The position numbers and the translations under genes are program-made. 64,000 nt of DNA, from the NCBI GenBank assembly GCA_963678585.2, contig CAXXGA010000002.1, forward strand, positions 2,480,001 to 2,544,000. Direction: 5' to 3'. The notes under the pieces were generated by a model. That model had not been told where the DNA came from. It did not search any database and worked only from the letters and a program-made list of their open reading frames with translations. This document shows, piece by piece, positions 18,004 to 25,847 of this stretch. Positions within the stretch are counted from its first letter, which is position 1, and the number at the start of each line of letters is the position of its first letter. The DNA is from Breoghania sp963678585 (GTDB taxonomy: Bacteria > Pseudomonadota > Alphaproteobacteria > Rhizobiales > Stappiaceae).

Positions 18004-19281
18004 GTGGGAGTCACCATTCTTTTCACCGTTTTCGTCGGCGGACTGATCATCGGGCTGCCGGTGGCGATCACCCTCGGCGTCTCCTCACTGGTCTACCTGC
18101 TGGTTGCCGGTATCCCCGTCGTGGTCATGCCGCAGAAGATGTATGCCGGGATGGACAGCTTCGTGTTGCTGTCGATCCCGGGCTTCATTCTGGCGGGCAA
18201 GTTGATGAACCAGGGCGGGATCACCCACCGCATCATCCGCTTCGCCTCCGCGCTGGTCGGCTGGATCCGCGGCGGGCTCGGGCTGACCAACATCGCCGCC
18301 TCGATGCTGTTCGGCGGTATCACCGGAACGGCGGTTGCCGATGCGGCTTCGATCGGCGGTGTGATGATCCCGGGCATGAAGAAGGCGGGCTACCCGCTCG
18401 ATTTTTCGGCTGCCGTCACCGCCGCCTCATCGACCGTCGGGCCGATCATCCCGCCCTCGGTCCCGATGATCATCGTCGGGGCGCTTTCCGGGATCTCGGT
18501 CGGCCAGATGTTCCTGGCCGGTGCCATTCCCGGCATCCTCATGGGCGTGGCGATGATGATCACCGCCTACATCATCTCCGTCCGGCGCAAGTTCCCGCGT
18601 GAGCCCTGGGGCGGAACGTCGGAAGTTCTTCGCGCCTTCGGCGGCGCGTTCTGGGCGCTGGCGATGACCTTCCTGATCATCTACGGGCTCCTTTCGGGTC
18701 TGGCCACACCGACCGAGACCGCGGTGGTCGCCAGCATCTACGCCTTCGTCGTCGGGGCCTTCGTCTACCGTGAACTGCCCCTTCGCAAGATCCCCAAGAT
18801 CATCGTGGAAAGCGCTGTCGCAGCTGCCGGAATTCTCGCCCTTGTTGGGTTCGCCAACGTCTTCGGCTGGATACTCGTGTCCGAACGCATCCCGCAGGCC
18901 ATTGCCGAGGGCGTGCTGTCACTGACCCAGAACAAGTTTCTCGTGATCCTGATCATCAATCTGGTGCTTCTGTTCGTCGGCATGTTCATGGAAACGATCG
19001 CTGCGCTGATCATCCTGTTCGTGCCACTGCAACAGCTTGCCCAGGCGGTCGGCATCGACCCGGTCCATTTCGCGACCTTCGCCGTTTTGAACCTGATGAT
19101 CGGCTTGACCACGCCACCTGTCGGCGTATGCCTGTTCGTCTGCTCGGGGATTGCCCGCGAACCGTTGACCCGCGTCATCGCCGCCATTTTTCCGTTCCTG
19201 GTGACCAACATCCTCGTCCTGCTGCTGGTGTCCTACATACCGGCAATCTCGACCTGGCTGCCCACGGTCCTCATGCGATAG
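18004..19281 (+). CDS. TRAP transporter large permease (DctM family)
   Basis: A 425-residue protein with about twelve membrane helices. Typical DctM segments are present: MPQKMYAGMDSFVLLSIPGF, NIAASMLFGGITGTAVADAA and ASSTVGPIIPPSVPMIIVGA. It starts with GTG after GAGGAGGA. It forms the transport channel driven by the sodium gradient, as in other TRAP systems. Ten bases separate it from the following dehydrogenase gene. Confidence 0.95.
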   Translation: MGVTILFTVFVGGLIIGLPVAITLGVSSLVYLLVAGIPVVVMPQKMYAGMDSFVLLSIPGFILAGKLMNQGGITHRIIRFASALVGWIRGGLGLTNIAASMLFGGITGTAVADAASIGGVMIPGMKKAGYPLDFSAAVTAASSTVGPIIPPSVPMIIVGALSGISVGQMFLAGAIPGILMGVAMMITAYIISVRRKFPREPWGGTSEVLRAFGGAFWALAMTFLIIYGLLSGLATPTETAVVASIYAFVVGAFVYRELPLRKIPKIIVESAVAAAGILALVGFANVFGWILVSERIPQAIAEGVLSLTQNKFLVILIINLVLLFVGMFMETIAALIILFVPLQQLAQAVGIDPVHFATFAVLNLMIGLTTPPVGVCLFVCSGIAREPLTRVIAAIFPFLVTNILVLLLVSYIPAISTWLPTVLMR

Positions 19282-19290
19282 GAGCAAGAC

Positions 19291-20340
19291 ATGACCACCC
19301 GCATCTGCCGTCTTCACGGCCAGAACGACCTTCGCGTCGAAACCGAGGAAACCGCGGAGCCCGGACCGGGCGAGGCGCTCGTCGCAATCGGTGCGGGAGG
19401 GATCTGCGGCTCGGACCTGCATTACTTCCAGGACGGCGGTTTCGGCCCGATCCGCGTGCGCGAACCGATCATCCTCGGGCACGAGGCAGCGGGCACGGTG
19501 CTGGCGGTCGGCCCCGACGTGCAGGGCCTCGAGCCCGGTGCCCATGTTGCCATCAATCCCAGCCGCCCGTGTGGCACCTGCAGCTACTGCCGCGAGGGGC
19601 TCACGACGCATTGTCTGAACATGCGCTTCAACGGGTCGGCCATGCGCGTTCCGCACGAACAAGGCCTGTTCCGCGACCGCATCGTCGTGCAGGCCGCGCA
19701 ATGCGTGAGCGTCGGCGATGACGTGACGCTGACCGAAGCCGCCTGTGCCGAGCCGCTGTCGGTCTGCCTGCATGCCCGCTCCATGGCCGGAGACGTGGCG
19801 GGCAAACGCGTTCTGGTCTCGGGCGCAGGCCCTATCGGAGCACTCTGTACTGCGGTCGCGGCTGAAGCGGGCGCGGCTGAGATCGTGACGACCGACCTGC
19901 AGGACATTCCTCTGGACGTGGCGAAACAGATGGGGGCCACGCGCACCATCAACGTCGCGCACGATGCCGAGGCACTTGAGGCCTACGCAGCCGACAAGGG
20001 CTATTTCGATATTGTCTTCGAATGCTCCGCGGCCGCCCCGGCGATCCGTGCAGCCATCGCAGCCATTCGCCCGCAAGGCCGCATGGTGCAGGTGGGCGTG
20101 GCAGGCGACGTTCCGGTGCCGCTCAATGCCATCGTCGGCAAGGAGATCACCCTTCAGGGCACGCAGCGGTTCCTTGGCGAGGATTTCGAAAAGGCTGTGG
20201 CGCTGATTTCGTCCCGCCGCATCGACGTCCGCCCCATCGTAACGGCAACCTTCCCCCTGTCCGAGGCCCAACGCGCCTTTGAGACGGCAGGCGACCGGCG
20301 AGTTGCGGTAAAGGTCCAGTTGTCTTTCGAGGCGGGCTGA
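19291..20340 (+). CDS. Zinc-dependent medium-chain dehydrogenase, L-idonate/L-gulonate 5-dehydrogenase type
   Basis: A 349-residue MDR-family dehydrogenase. The catalytic zinc site is in GGICGSDLHYF (about residues 35-45) with LGHEAAGTVLAVG. The structural zinc cysteines are CGTCSYCREGLTTHC, and the nucleotide site is VLVSGAGPIGALC. AGGAG precedes its ATG. In this family, enzymes beside uxuA/uxuB and TRAP genes oxidise L-gulonate to D-fructuronate, or L-idonate to 5-ketogluconate. Because UxuB acts on D-fructuronate, L-gulonate is the better fit here, but this is inferred from context. Confidence 0.85.
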   Translation: MTTRICRLHGQNDLRVETEETAEPGPGEALVAIGAGGICGSDLHYFQDGGFGPIRVREPIILGHEAAGTVLAVGPDVQGLEPGAHVAINPSRPCGTCSYCREGLTTHCLNMRFNGSAMRVPHEQGLFRDRIVVQAAQCVSVGDDVTLTEAACAEPLSVCLHARSMAGDVAGKRVLVSGAGPIGALCTAVAAEAGAAEIVTTDLQDIPLDVAKQMGATRTINVAHDAEALEAYAADKGYFDIVFECSAAAPAIRAAIAAIRPQGRMVQVGVAGDVPVPLNAIVGKEITLQGTQRFLGEDFEKAVALISSRRIDVRPIVTATFPLSEAQRAFETAGDRRVAVKVQLSFEAG

Positions 20341-20412
20341 CCACTCCTGTCCAAGCTCGCGACACCCAAGAAGCTAACCGGGGCAACGCTCAGGCGCCGC
20401 CCCGCTTACTCA

Positions 20413-20916
20413 TCACCACTGATTGTACGGCAGGAACTTGCCCGACATGGTGACCTGAACACGGTCGCCCTTGGGGTTCGCCACGCGGTCGACCTTCAGA
20501 TCGAAATCGATAGCGCTCATGATGCCGTCGCCGAATTCCTCGTGGATCAGTTCCTTGATCGTATCGCCGTAGACGTAGGTGATCTCGAAGAAGCGATAGA
20601 TCAGCGGGTCCTTGGAGACGGTTTCCGCCTCCTGGCCCTTTTTCGGCGGGAATTGCAGCGCGATCTCCACGTCCTTGGTCAGATTGCCGAGACCGAGAAA
20701 TTCCGCAACCTTGGCCGCAGCTTCCTTCGGCAGCGAGTTCTGGCCCAGACACGCGGAGACGACGAATACGTCCGACATCCCCGCGGCCTCGGAGATTTCC
20801 TTCCACGACAATCCCTTGGCGAATTTCGCGGCCATGACCAGTTCGGTCATTTCCAGCTTCGACATCAACGGGATCGGACCGGCGTCCGCGGCATTCAGAC
20901 TGGCAACGTTCGACAT
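20413..20916 (-). CDS. cynS: Cyanate hydratase (cyanase)
   Basis: A 167-residue protein with the full cyanase pattern. The N-terminal helical domain includes KFAKGLSWKEISEAAGMSDV. The C-terminal catalytic domain has DPLIYRFFEITYVYGDTIKE and EEFGDGIMSAIDFDLKV, giving the expected Arg, Glu and Ser active-site residues, and ends VTMSGKFLPYNQW. It converts cyanate and bicarbonate to ammonia and carbon dioxide. The start has AGAGGAG upstream. It is the last gene of a long minus-strand operon and converges on the sugar-acid operon. Confidence 0.96.
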   Translation of the reverse strand: MSNVASLNAADAGPIPLMSKLEMTELVMAAKFAKGLSWKEISEAAGMSDVFVVSACLGQNSLPKEAAAKVAEFLGLGNLTKDVEIALQFPPKKGQEAETVSKDPLIYRFFEITYVYGDTIKELIHEEFGDGIMSAIDFDLKVDRVANPKGDRVQVTMSGKFLPYNQW

Positions 20917-20960
20917 TGTTCATTCTCCTCTTGAGGGTGATCTGGTGTTTCCGGTTCCGA

Positions 20961-22151
20961 TCAGGCGACCTGCCGGGGCGTCGTCTGCGGGGCCTCCTGA
21001 GAGGCGAGTATCTTGCGCGCCATCATGTGCTGGCGCGGAGAATTGACCGTATCGACGGCCAGCAACTGGTCGCCTGCGAAGTAGGAGAGCGAAAAGCGTC
21101 CCTCCTCCGGCGATCCCTCGATCTCGGTGCGGTCATACCCTTGAGACAGTCCGACGATCTGCAGCTTGACGTCGTACTGATCCGACCAGAACCACGGCAC
21201 CGGGTCGTAGGCGACGTCCTCGCCCAGCATGGCTGCTGCCGCCGCCTTGGCCTGATCGCAGGCGTTCTGCACGCTTTCCAGCCGGATGGTTCGTCCAAAG
21301 CGCGCAGAGGGAAAGACCGTGCAATCGCCCGCGGCATAGATATCGGGAGCAGACGTGCGACACGCCGCATCCACCGCAATGCCGCCATCGACCTCCAGTC
21401 CCGCGGCCAACGCCAGTTCCGTGACCGCCTCCGCCCCCACCGCGACCAGAACCAGATCGGCGGGCACCGTTTCCCCGTTCGCCAAGGCAACCCCCGAAAC
21501 GGCTTCCTCGCCGTCGATCCGCGCCACGCCCGACCCCAGTTCCAGCCGCACGCCGTTGGAACGATGCAGATCCTGCAGGAATTCTGAAATTTCCGGCGCA
21601 ACCGAGCGTTCCAGAACACGCTCTTGCGCCTCGATGACGGTGACCTCCTTGCCGAAACCGACGGCCACCGCCGCGAATTCCATGCCGATATAGCCGCCGC
21701 CGACGATTGCAACCCGCTCCGCCGCCTCAAGTGCGGCTCGGATCGGCGCAATATCGGCCATGGTGCGCAAGGTGAAGACACCGGGCAGGTCCGAACCTTC
21801 GACAGGCAGGGCCCGGGCCCGCGTCCCCGTGGCGATGAGAAGCTTTGAGTAAGTCAGGTTCTCGCCGTCGTCGAGCGTCACGCAGTGCACGGCGGGGTCA
21901 ATCCGGTCGACCCGCACGCCGCTGCGCAAATCAACCGCGGCCGTCGCGAAATAGGCGGGCGGACGCAGGAAAAGCCGTTCCTCATCCATCTCGCCTTTCA
22001 GATAGGCCTTGGAGAGCGGCGGACGCTGATAGGGATGGAACGGCTCGTCCCCGATCATGATCAGATCGCCCTCATAGCCCTTCTGGCGCAACGTCTCCGC
22101 CGCCTTCTGACCGGCCTGCCCCGCACCCACGATAATGATCGGGTCGTTCAT
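20961..22151 (-). CDS. FAD-dependent NAD(P)H:ferredoxin/rubredoxin-type reductase
   Basis: A 396-residue pyridine nucleotide-disulfide oxidoreductase without the redox disulfide. It has the FAD motif IIIVGAGQAGQKAAETLR at the N terminus, EPFHPYQRPPLSKAYLKGEM, the NAD(P) motif VAIVGGGYIGMEFAAVAVGF and the second FAD motif APDIYAAGDCT. It resembles reductases of P450 or dioxygenase systems (putidaredoxin or rhodocoxin reductase type). No ferredoxin or oxygenase gene lies next to it, so the electron acceptor is unclear; the neighbouring flavoenzyme or a P450 elsewhere is possible. Confidence 0.88.
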   Translation of the reverse strand: MNDPIIIVGAGQAGQKAAETLRQKGYEGDLIMIGDEPFHPYQRPPLSKAYLKGEMDEERLFLRPPAYFATAAVDLRSGVRVDRIDPAVHCVTLDDGENLTYSKLLIATGTRARALPVEGSDLPGVFTLRTMADIAPIRAALEAAERVAIVGGGYIGMEFAAVAVGFGKEVTVIEAQERVLERSVAPEISEFLQDLHRSNGVRLELGSGVARIDGEEAVSGVALANGETVPADLVLVAVGAEAVTELALAAGLEVDGGIAVDAACRTSAPDIYAAGDCTVFPSARFGRTIRLESVQNACDQAKAAAAAMLGEDVAYDPVPWFWSDQYDVKLQIVGLSQGYDRTEIEGSPEEGRFSLSYFAGDQLLAVDTVNSPRQHMMARKILASQEAPQTTPRQVA

Positions 22152-22173
22152 GTTCCTGCCCTTTCGTCTCGGG

Positions 22174-22199
22174 CGGCCGGGACTACATTGTCCCGGCCG
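22174..22199 (-). terminator. Intercistronic hairpin between FAD reductase and rhodanese genes
   Basis: A perfect 9-bp stem, CGGCCGGGA with TCCCGGCCG, and an 8-nt loop. There is no T-run, so it is more likely an mRNA-stabilising or partial-termination element than a full terminator. A similar hairpin sits at 24351-24382 in the same operon. Confidence 0.5.
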
Positions 22200-22229
22200 T
22201 ATTGTTGATTGAGCCCGGCCTTCTTCGGC

Positions 22230-23084
22230 CTAGTAGGGCAAGCCTTCCTCGATCGGCAGTTCCGGATCGCGGGACCACTCGTTCCAGGACCCGAAGTAGA
22301 TCTTCACGTCCTTCACGCCCGCTTCCTTCAGCGCGAGATAGGTGTTGGAAGCGCGCGCACCCTTGAAGCAATAGAGATAGACGGGCGTTTCCGGCGTGAT
22401 GCCGACGCTTGCGCATTCGGCAAGGATTTCCGGCTTGCTCTTGATCATCGGACCGGTCGCCGTCGGCTTCATCATCCGGTACCACTCGATCCACTTCGCC
22501 CCCGGGATACGCCCCTTGCGCGGGCAGAAATCCTTGCCGTAGGGCGAGGAGCTTTCCGCGATCCATTCATCGATATCGCGGACATCGAGCTTGACGATGT
22601 CGTCCGTCTTGATCGCATCCATCATGTCGGCAACATCGAGCATGAGGTCAGCGCCGGTTTCGGAAACCGGGAAAGTCTTCGGCGTCGGCGCAACGGAGTC
22701 CGCGGAAACCGGAAGCCCCGCCGCTTCCCAGGCGGCGAAGCCGCCGTGCAGCACCTTCACCTTCGGATAGCCGAGATACTGCAGCAGGAAATACCCGCGG
22801 CACGACTGGCCGAAGCCCGTGGCCATGGACTGCTCGTAGATGACGGCGGTCTCTACCCCCGAAAGCCCCGCCGCGCCGAATTCCTCGGCAAACTTGTGGC
22901 GCAGCTCCGCGACCCCGTCCGCCGAGGACGTGGCGAGATAGGTGAAGATGTCGTGCATGTCGACCGCACCGGGAATATGCCCCGCCGCATAACTCTCCGG
23001 ATCGCGCGTATCGATGATCACGCAAGGCTCGCTTTTCATGAATTCCGCAAGCTCTTCCGGCGATAACAGGCTCTTGTCCGTCAT
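22230..23084 (-). CDS. Sulfurtransferase with two rhodanese domains
   Basis: A 284-residue protein starting MTDKSLLSPEELAEF. It has an inactive-looking N-terminal rhodanese domain (CVIIDTRDPESYAAGHIPGA) and a C-terminal domain with the catalytic loop YCFKGARAS, where Cys and Arg match the active pattern CxxGxR. Thiosulfate:cyanide or 3-mercaptopyruvate sulfurtransferases share this layout. A run of in-frame sequence upstream of 23084 is not taken as coding, because AAGGA precedes this ATG. Co-location with cyanase suggests a role in cyanide, thiocyanate or sulfane-sulfur chemistry. Confidence 0.9.
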   Translation of the reverse strand: MTDKSLLSPEELAEFMKSEPCVIIDTRDPESYAAGHIPGAVDMHDIFTYLATSSADGVAELRHKFAEEFGAAGLSGVETAVIYEQSMATGFGQSCRGYFLLQYLGYPKVKVLHGGFAAWEAAGLPVSADSVAPTPKTFPVSETGADLMLDVADMMDAIKTDDIVKLDVRDIDEWIAESSSPYGKDFCPRKGRIPGAKWIEWYRMMKPTATGPMIKSKPEILAECASVGITPETPVYLYCFKGARASNTYLALKEAGVKDVKIYFGSWNEWSRDPELPIEEGLPY

Positions 23085-23176
23085 GATGTGGTCCTTTCCA
23101 CGTCTGGTCCCTCTGGTGAAAACGGCAGAGCCGGGAGACGTCGTTTGTCGCGCCGCCTCGTCCCCGCCGGAAACGC

Positions 23177-24325
23177 TTAAGCCCCGCCGAAATCGGCGAG
23201 CATCTTTCGCAATTGCTTGGTGGCGGGCGTCACGATGGCGACGAAATAGGCCTCGCGCAGACGCCGTTGCGCCGTGCCGCGCTTGACGTAACCGCGCGCC
23301 CCGCAATGGAGCATCGCGTTGTGGGCGGCCGCCACCGTCGCTTCGCCGGCAGCAAGCCGCGCCTCGATCACCCGCACGAAATACTCCTTGGAGAGATCGA
23401 AAGGTGTCTGGCACAGCTCGAAGACCTCGCGCTCGAACCCGGCAAGCTGCTCGCGGAAGTCATCCGGCTGATCGGGCAGATGACAGTTCACATGCGACAG
23501 CGACTGCCCCGCCTGATCCATCAGATCGATGCAGTTGCGGATGAGACCGAAGGCCATGCCCGCCTGAAGCAGGATGAAGCCTGCGCGAATGCGCGGGATA
23601 TAGTCGTCGATGGGGTCGGCCAGAATGGCCGCGTCGGGAATGAAGGCCTTGCGGAACTGCACCGCAAAGGTGCGCGTGCCGTCGAGCGCGACGAACTCGT
23701 CGTTTTCCACGATCTTGAGCCCGTCCGTGGCGCAGTCGGCAACCGCCATCACCATGCGCCCGTCGGGAAGGGAGAAGACCACGCCGAAATAGTGATCCTG
23801 GCCCAGATTGGAGACCCACGGCAGGATGCCGGTAACGACATAGCCGCCGTCGACCCGCTCGCCCTTGAGCCGCAGCTTCTCGATGCCGAAAAGCGACTTC
23901 ATCGGGTTGGAAAGCCCCGTACCGCCGAGCGCCTCGCCGGTCAGAAGCTTCGGACCCAGCGTCGTTTTCAGCGTCTCGTTTTCCGAATTTGCGATGTACC
24001 AGCCCAGCGCATCCTGACACCACACGCAGAAGCCGGTCGAAAGGCAGTGTTCGCTCACCGCCGACATGGCCCGGATGGAGCTTTCCAGATCCGGCGTGCC
24101 GCCGTTCAGCAGCGCGTGCGGCGCATAGGCGCCGGCCTTGCCGAGATCGCGCATCACGCCTTCCGGATAGACGCCGGAAAGGTCGATATCGTGCACCTGA
24201 GGCGCGAGATCGGTTCGCGAAATCCGCGCGACCTCCTCGATCATGGCAGCGGAGTTGAGGGCGACGGGGCCTTTGGATGCGCTCAGCGCCTCGTCAGAGG
24301 TCCGGATTTTCGTCTCAGTCGTCAT
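23177..24325 (-). CDS. Acyl-CoA dehydrogenase family flavoprotein
   Basis: A 382-residue protein starting MTTETKIRTSDEALS, with AGGAA upstream. It has the acyl-CoA dehydrogenase fold: an N-terminal helical domain, a middle beta domain (GEALGGTGLSNPMKSLFGIE, then VDGGYVVTGILPWVSNLG) and a C-terminal helical domain. I do not see the usual catalytic glutamate segment clearly. Some relatives are not beta-oxidation enzymes but flavin-dependent monooxygenases of sulfur or nitrogen compounds. The operon context (rhodanese, cyanase, ABC importer) favours such a non-classical role, but this is inference. Confidence 0.85.
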   Translation of the reverse strand: MTTETKIRTSDEALSASKGPVALNSAAMIEEVARISRTDLAPQVHDIDLSGVYPEGVMRDLGKAGAYAPHALLNGGTPDLESSIRAMSAVSEHCLSTGFCVWCQDALGWYIANSENETLKTTLGPKLLTGEALGGTGLSNPMKSLFGIEKLRLKGERVDGGYVVTGILPWVSNLGQDHYFGVVFSLPDGRMVMAVADCATDGLKIVENDEFVALDGTRTFAVQFRKAFIPDAAILADPIDDYIPRIRAGFILLQAGMAFGLIRNCIDLMDQAGQSLSHVNCHLPDQPDDFREQLAGFEREVFELCQTPFDLSKEYFVRVIEARLAAGEATVAAAHNAMLHCGARGYVKRGTAQRRLREAYFVAIVTPATKQLRKMLADFGGA

Positions 24326-24350
24326 GGTCTCGTTTCCTTGTGGTTGGAAG

Positions 24351-24382
24351 CCGCGGGAGCGGGCCCGTCCCCTCTCCCGCGG
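24351..24382 (-). terminator. Intercistronic hairpin between OsmC and acyl-CoA dehydrogenase genes
   Basis: Stem CCGCGGGAG with CTCCCGCGG (9 bp, perfect), loop 14 nt, no T-run. It lies in the 86-nt gap inside the operon. It probably tunes expression of upstream against downstream genes. Confidence 0.5.
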
Positions 24383-24411
24383 TTGGTGCCACTGGCGGCA
24401 CTTGGGCCCAA

Positions 24412-24951
24412 TCAGGCCGACTCTGCGACCATGTTCACGGGCCGCGAGAAGGTGTTGAACACCGGCGACCACTGCGTGACATGCGCGATCAGTTCGTCGA
24501 CCGTCTCCTGCGGCGCATCCGCGTCCATGTGGACGATGATGCGCACGTCGGTGAACCCGACCGGCTTTTCCGACACATCGCCCGTTCCCCACACGGCCGT
24601 GATGTTGAGGTCGCCCTCAAGCTCCAGTTCCAGCGAGTTGATGGTGATGCCGCGATGGACCGCATTGGCGTGCAGACCGACCGCTATGCAGGACCCCAGC
24701 GCCGCAAGCGAGGCTTCCGAGGGGTTCGGCGCGGTGTCGTCGCCCAGCAGGCCCGGCGGCTCATCGACGATGTAGGGCTGCAGGTCGCGAATGTAGTTGG
24801 CATGACGGAAGCGCCCCTCGGCGACCGTCTTGCACTTGAGCGTCTTGACCGCCTTCGGATCGGCCTTGCCCTTTTCGATCAGGTCGTCGAGACCACCCTT
24901 GTCGATCGGGGCAAGACAGCCGGTAAGGGCCGTTGCAGGTTGACTGGACAT
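24412..24951 (-). CDS. OsmC family protein
   Basis: A 179-residue protein starting MSSQPATALTGCLAPIDKG, after GGAGAG. The OsmC core is seen in PNPSEASLAALGSCIAVGLH, where Cys follows the central helix, and in GITINSLELELEGDLNI. The second conserved cysteine of the peroxide-reducing Ohr/OsmC enzymes is not evident, so it may belong to the YhfA-like subgroup of unknown function. It lies between the ABC importer and the flavoenzyme. Confidence 0.85.
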   Translation of the reverse strand: MSSQPATALTGCLAPIDKGGLDDLIEKGKADPKAVKTLKCKTVAEGRFRHANYIRDLQPYIVDEPPGLLGDDTAPNPSEASLAALGSCIAVGLHANAVHRGITINSLELELEGDLNITAVWGTGDVSEKPVGFTDVRIIVHMDADAPQETVDELIAHVTQWSPVFNTFSRPVNMVAESA

Positions 24952-24995
24952 TTCACTCTCCTTCACTGAGTGGTTTGAAAATCGAGTTGGCCGGG

Positions 24996-25847
24996 TCAGT
25001 CGTCCCGATGCCAGCTCAATCGGGTAATCGCCTGCTGGCAGACGAAATCGAGGGCGAAGCCGATCACGCCGATGATCACGACGGTGGCCGCCAGACGGTC
25101 GTATTCGAGGGTGTCGCGGGCATCGTTGATCGCGTAGCCGAGGCCCGATGTGACGCCGAGATATTCGGCTGGCACGAGCACGATCCACGCGACGCCCAGC
25201 GCAAGCCGGATGCCGGTCAGGATGTCCTGCGAGATCGCGGGCAGGATGATGGTGAAGAGCATGTGCCAGGGCCGCGCGCCCAGATTGCGCGCCACCCGGA
25301 ACCATGCCGGGTCCACCCGTTTCAGCCCCGCAGCCGTTGAAAACAGCACCGGCCAGACGGCCGCGACCGTGATCAGGAAGACGATGGCCCCGTCCCAGGT
25401 GGCGAAGGCCATCACCGCAATCGGCATCCAGGACAGCGGAGAGATCATCCGCAGGAACTGGAAGGGGATGTTGGTGATCTCGCGAAGCGCAGGTACGCGA
25501 CCGATGGCGATGCCGACGGGCACGCCGATTGCCACCGCAAGGGCAAGCCCCTGCATCACGCGGGCAAGGCTGGGCACCATCATCTGCCACGCTTCGCCCG
25601 TCACCAGCATCTCGAAAAGTCGCGCCAGCGCCGGTTCGGGAGCAAAGTCGGCAAAGGCCATCAGCGCGGGGTTCGTCTCGATGACGAGACCGCCGATCCA
25701 CCACGCAAACAGCAACAGCGCCATGCCGAGACAGGCGAAGCCGACGCTCCTGAGCGCCGCCTTCCACTGGCCGGTCCGGCGCTCTTTCAGCGCCTCCCCG
25801 TCCCCGTTCCCGGTCAGGAACGCATCGGCCGTAAGGTCGGTGCTCAC
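24996..25847 (-). CDS. ABC transporter permease, SsuC/NrtB/TauC type
   Basis: A 283-residue membrane protein with about six helices. The EAA-like cytoplasmic loop is present: GLKRVDPAWFRVARNLGARP, then HMLFTIILPAISQDILTGIR. This type pairs with nitrate, sulfonate, taurine, bicarbonate or cyanate binding proteins. It starts with GTG, overlapping the binding-protein stop by 4 nt (GTGA). Confidence 0.93.
   Translation of the reverse strand: MSTDLTADAFLTGNGDGEALKERRTGQWKAALRSVGFACLGMALLLFAWWIGGLVIETNPALMAFADFAPEPALARLFEMLVTGEAWQMMVPSLARVMQGLALAVAIGVPVGIAIGRVPALREITNIPFQFLRMISPLSWMPIAVMAFATWDGAIVFLITVAAVWPVLFSTAAGLKRVDPAWFRVARNLGARPWHMLFTIILPAISQDILTGIRLALGVAWIVLVPAEYLGVTSGLGYAINDARDTLEYDRLAATVVIIGVIGFALDFVCQQAITRLSWHRDD

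Noticed and set aside
23085..23414. N-terminal extension of the rhodanese reading
   Set aside because: The stretch overlaps the acyl-CoA dehydrogenase gene out of frame; the ATG at 23084 has AAGGA upstream.
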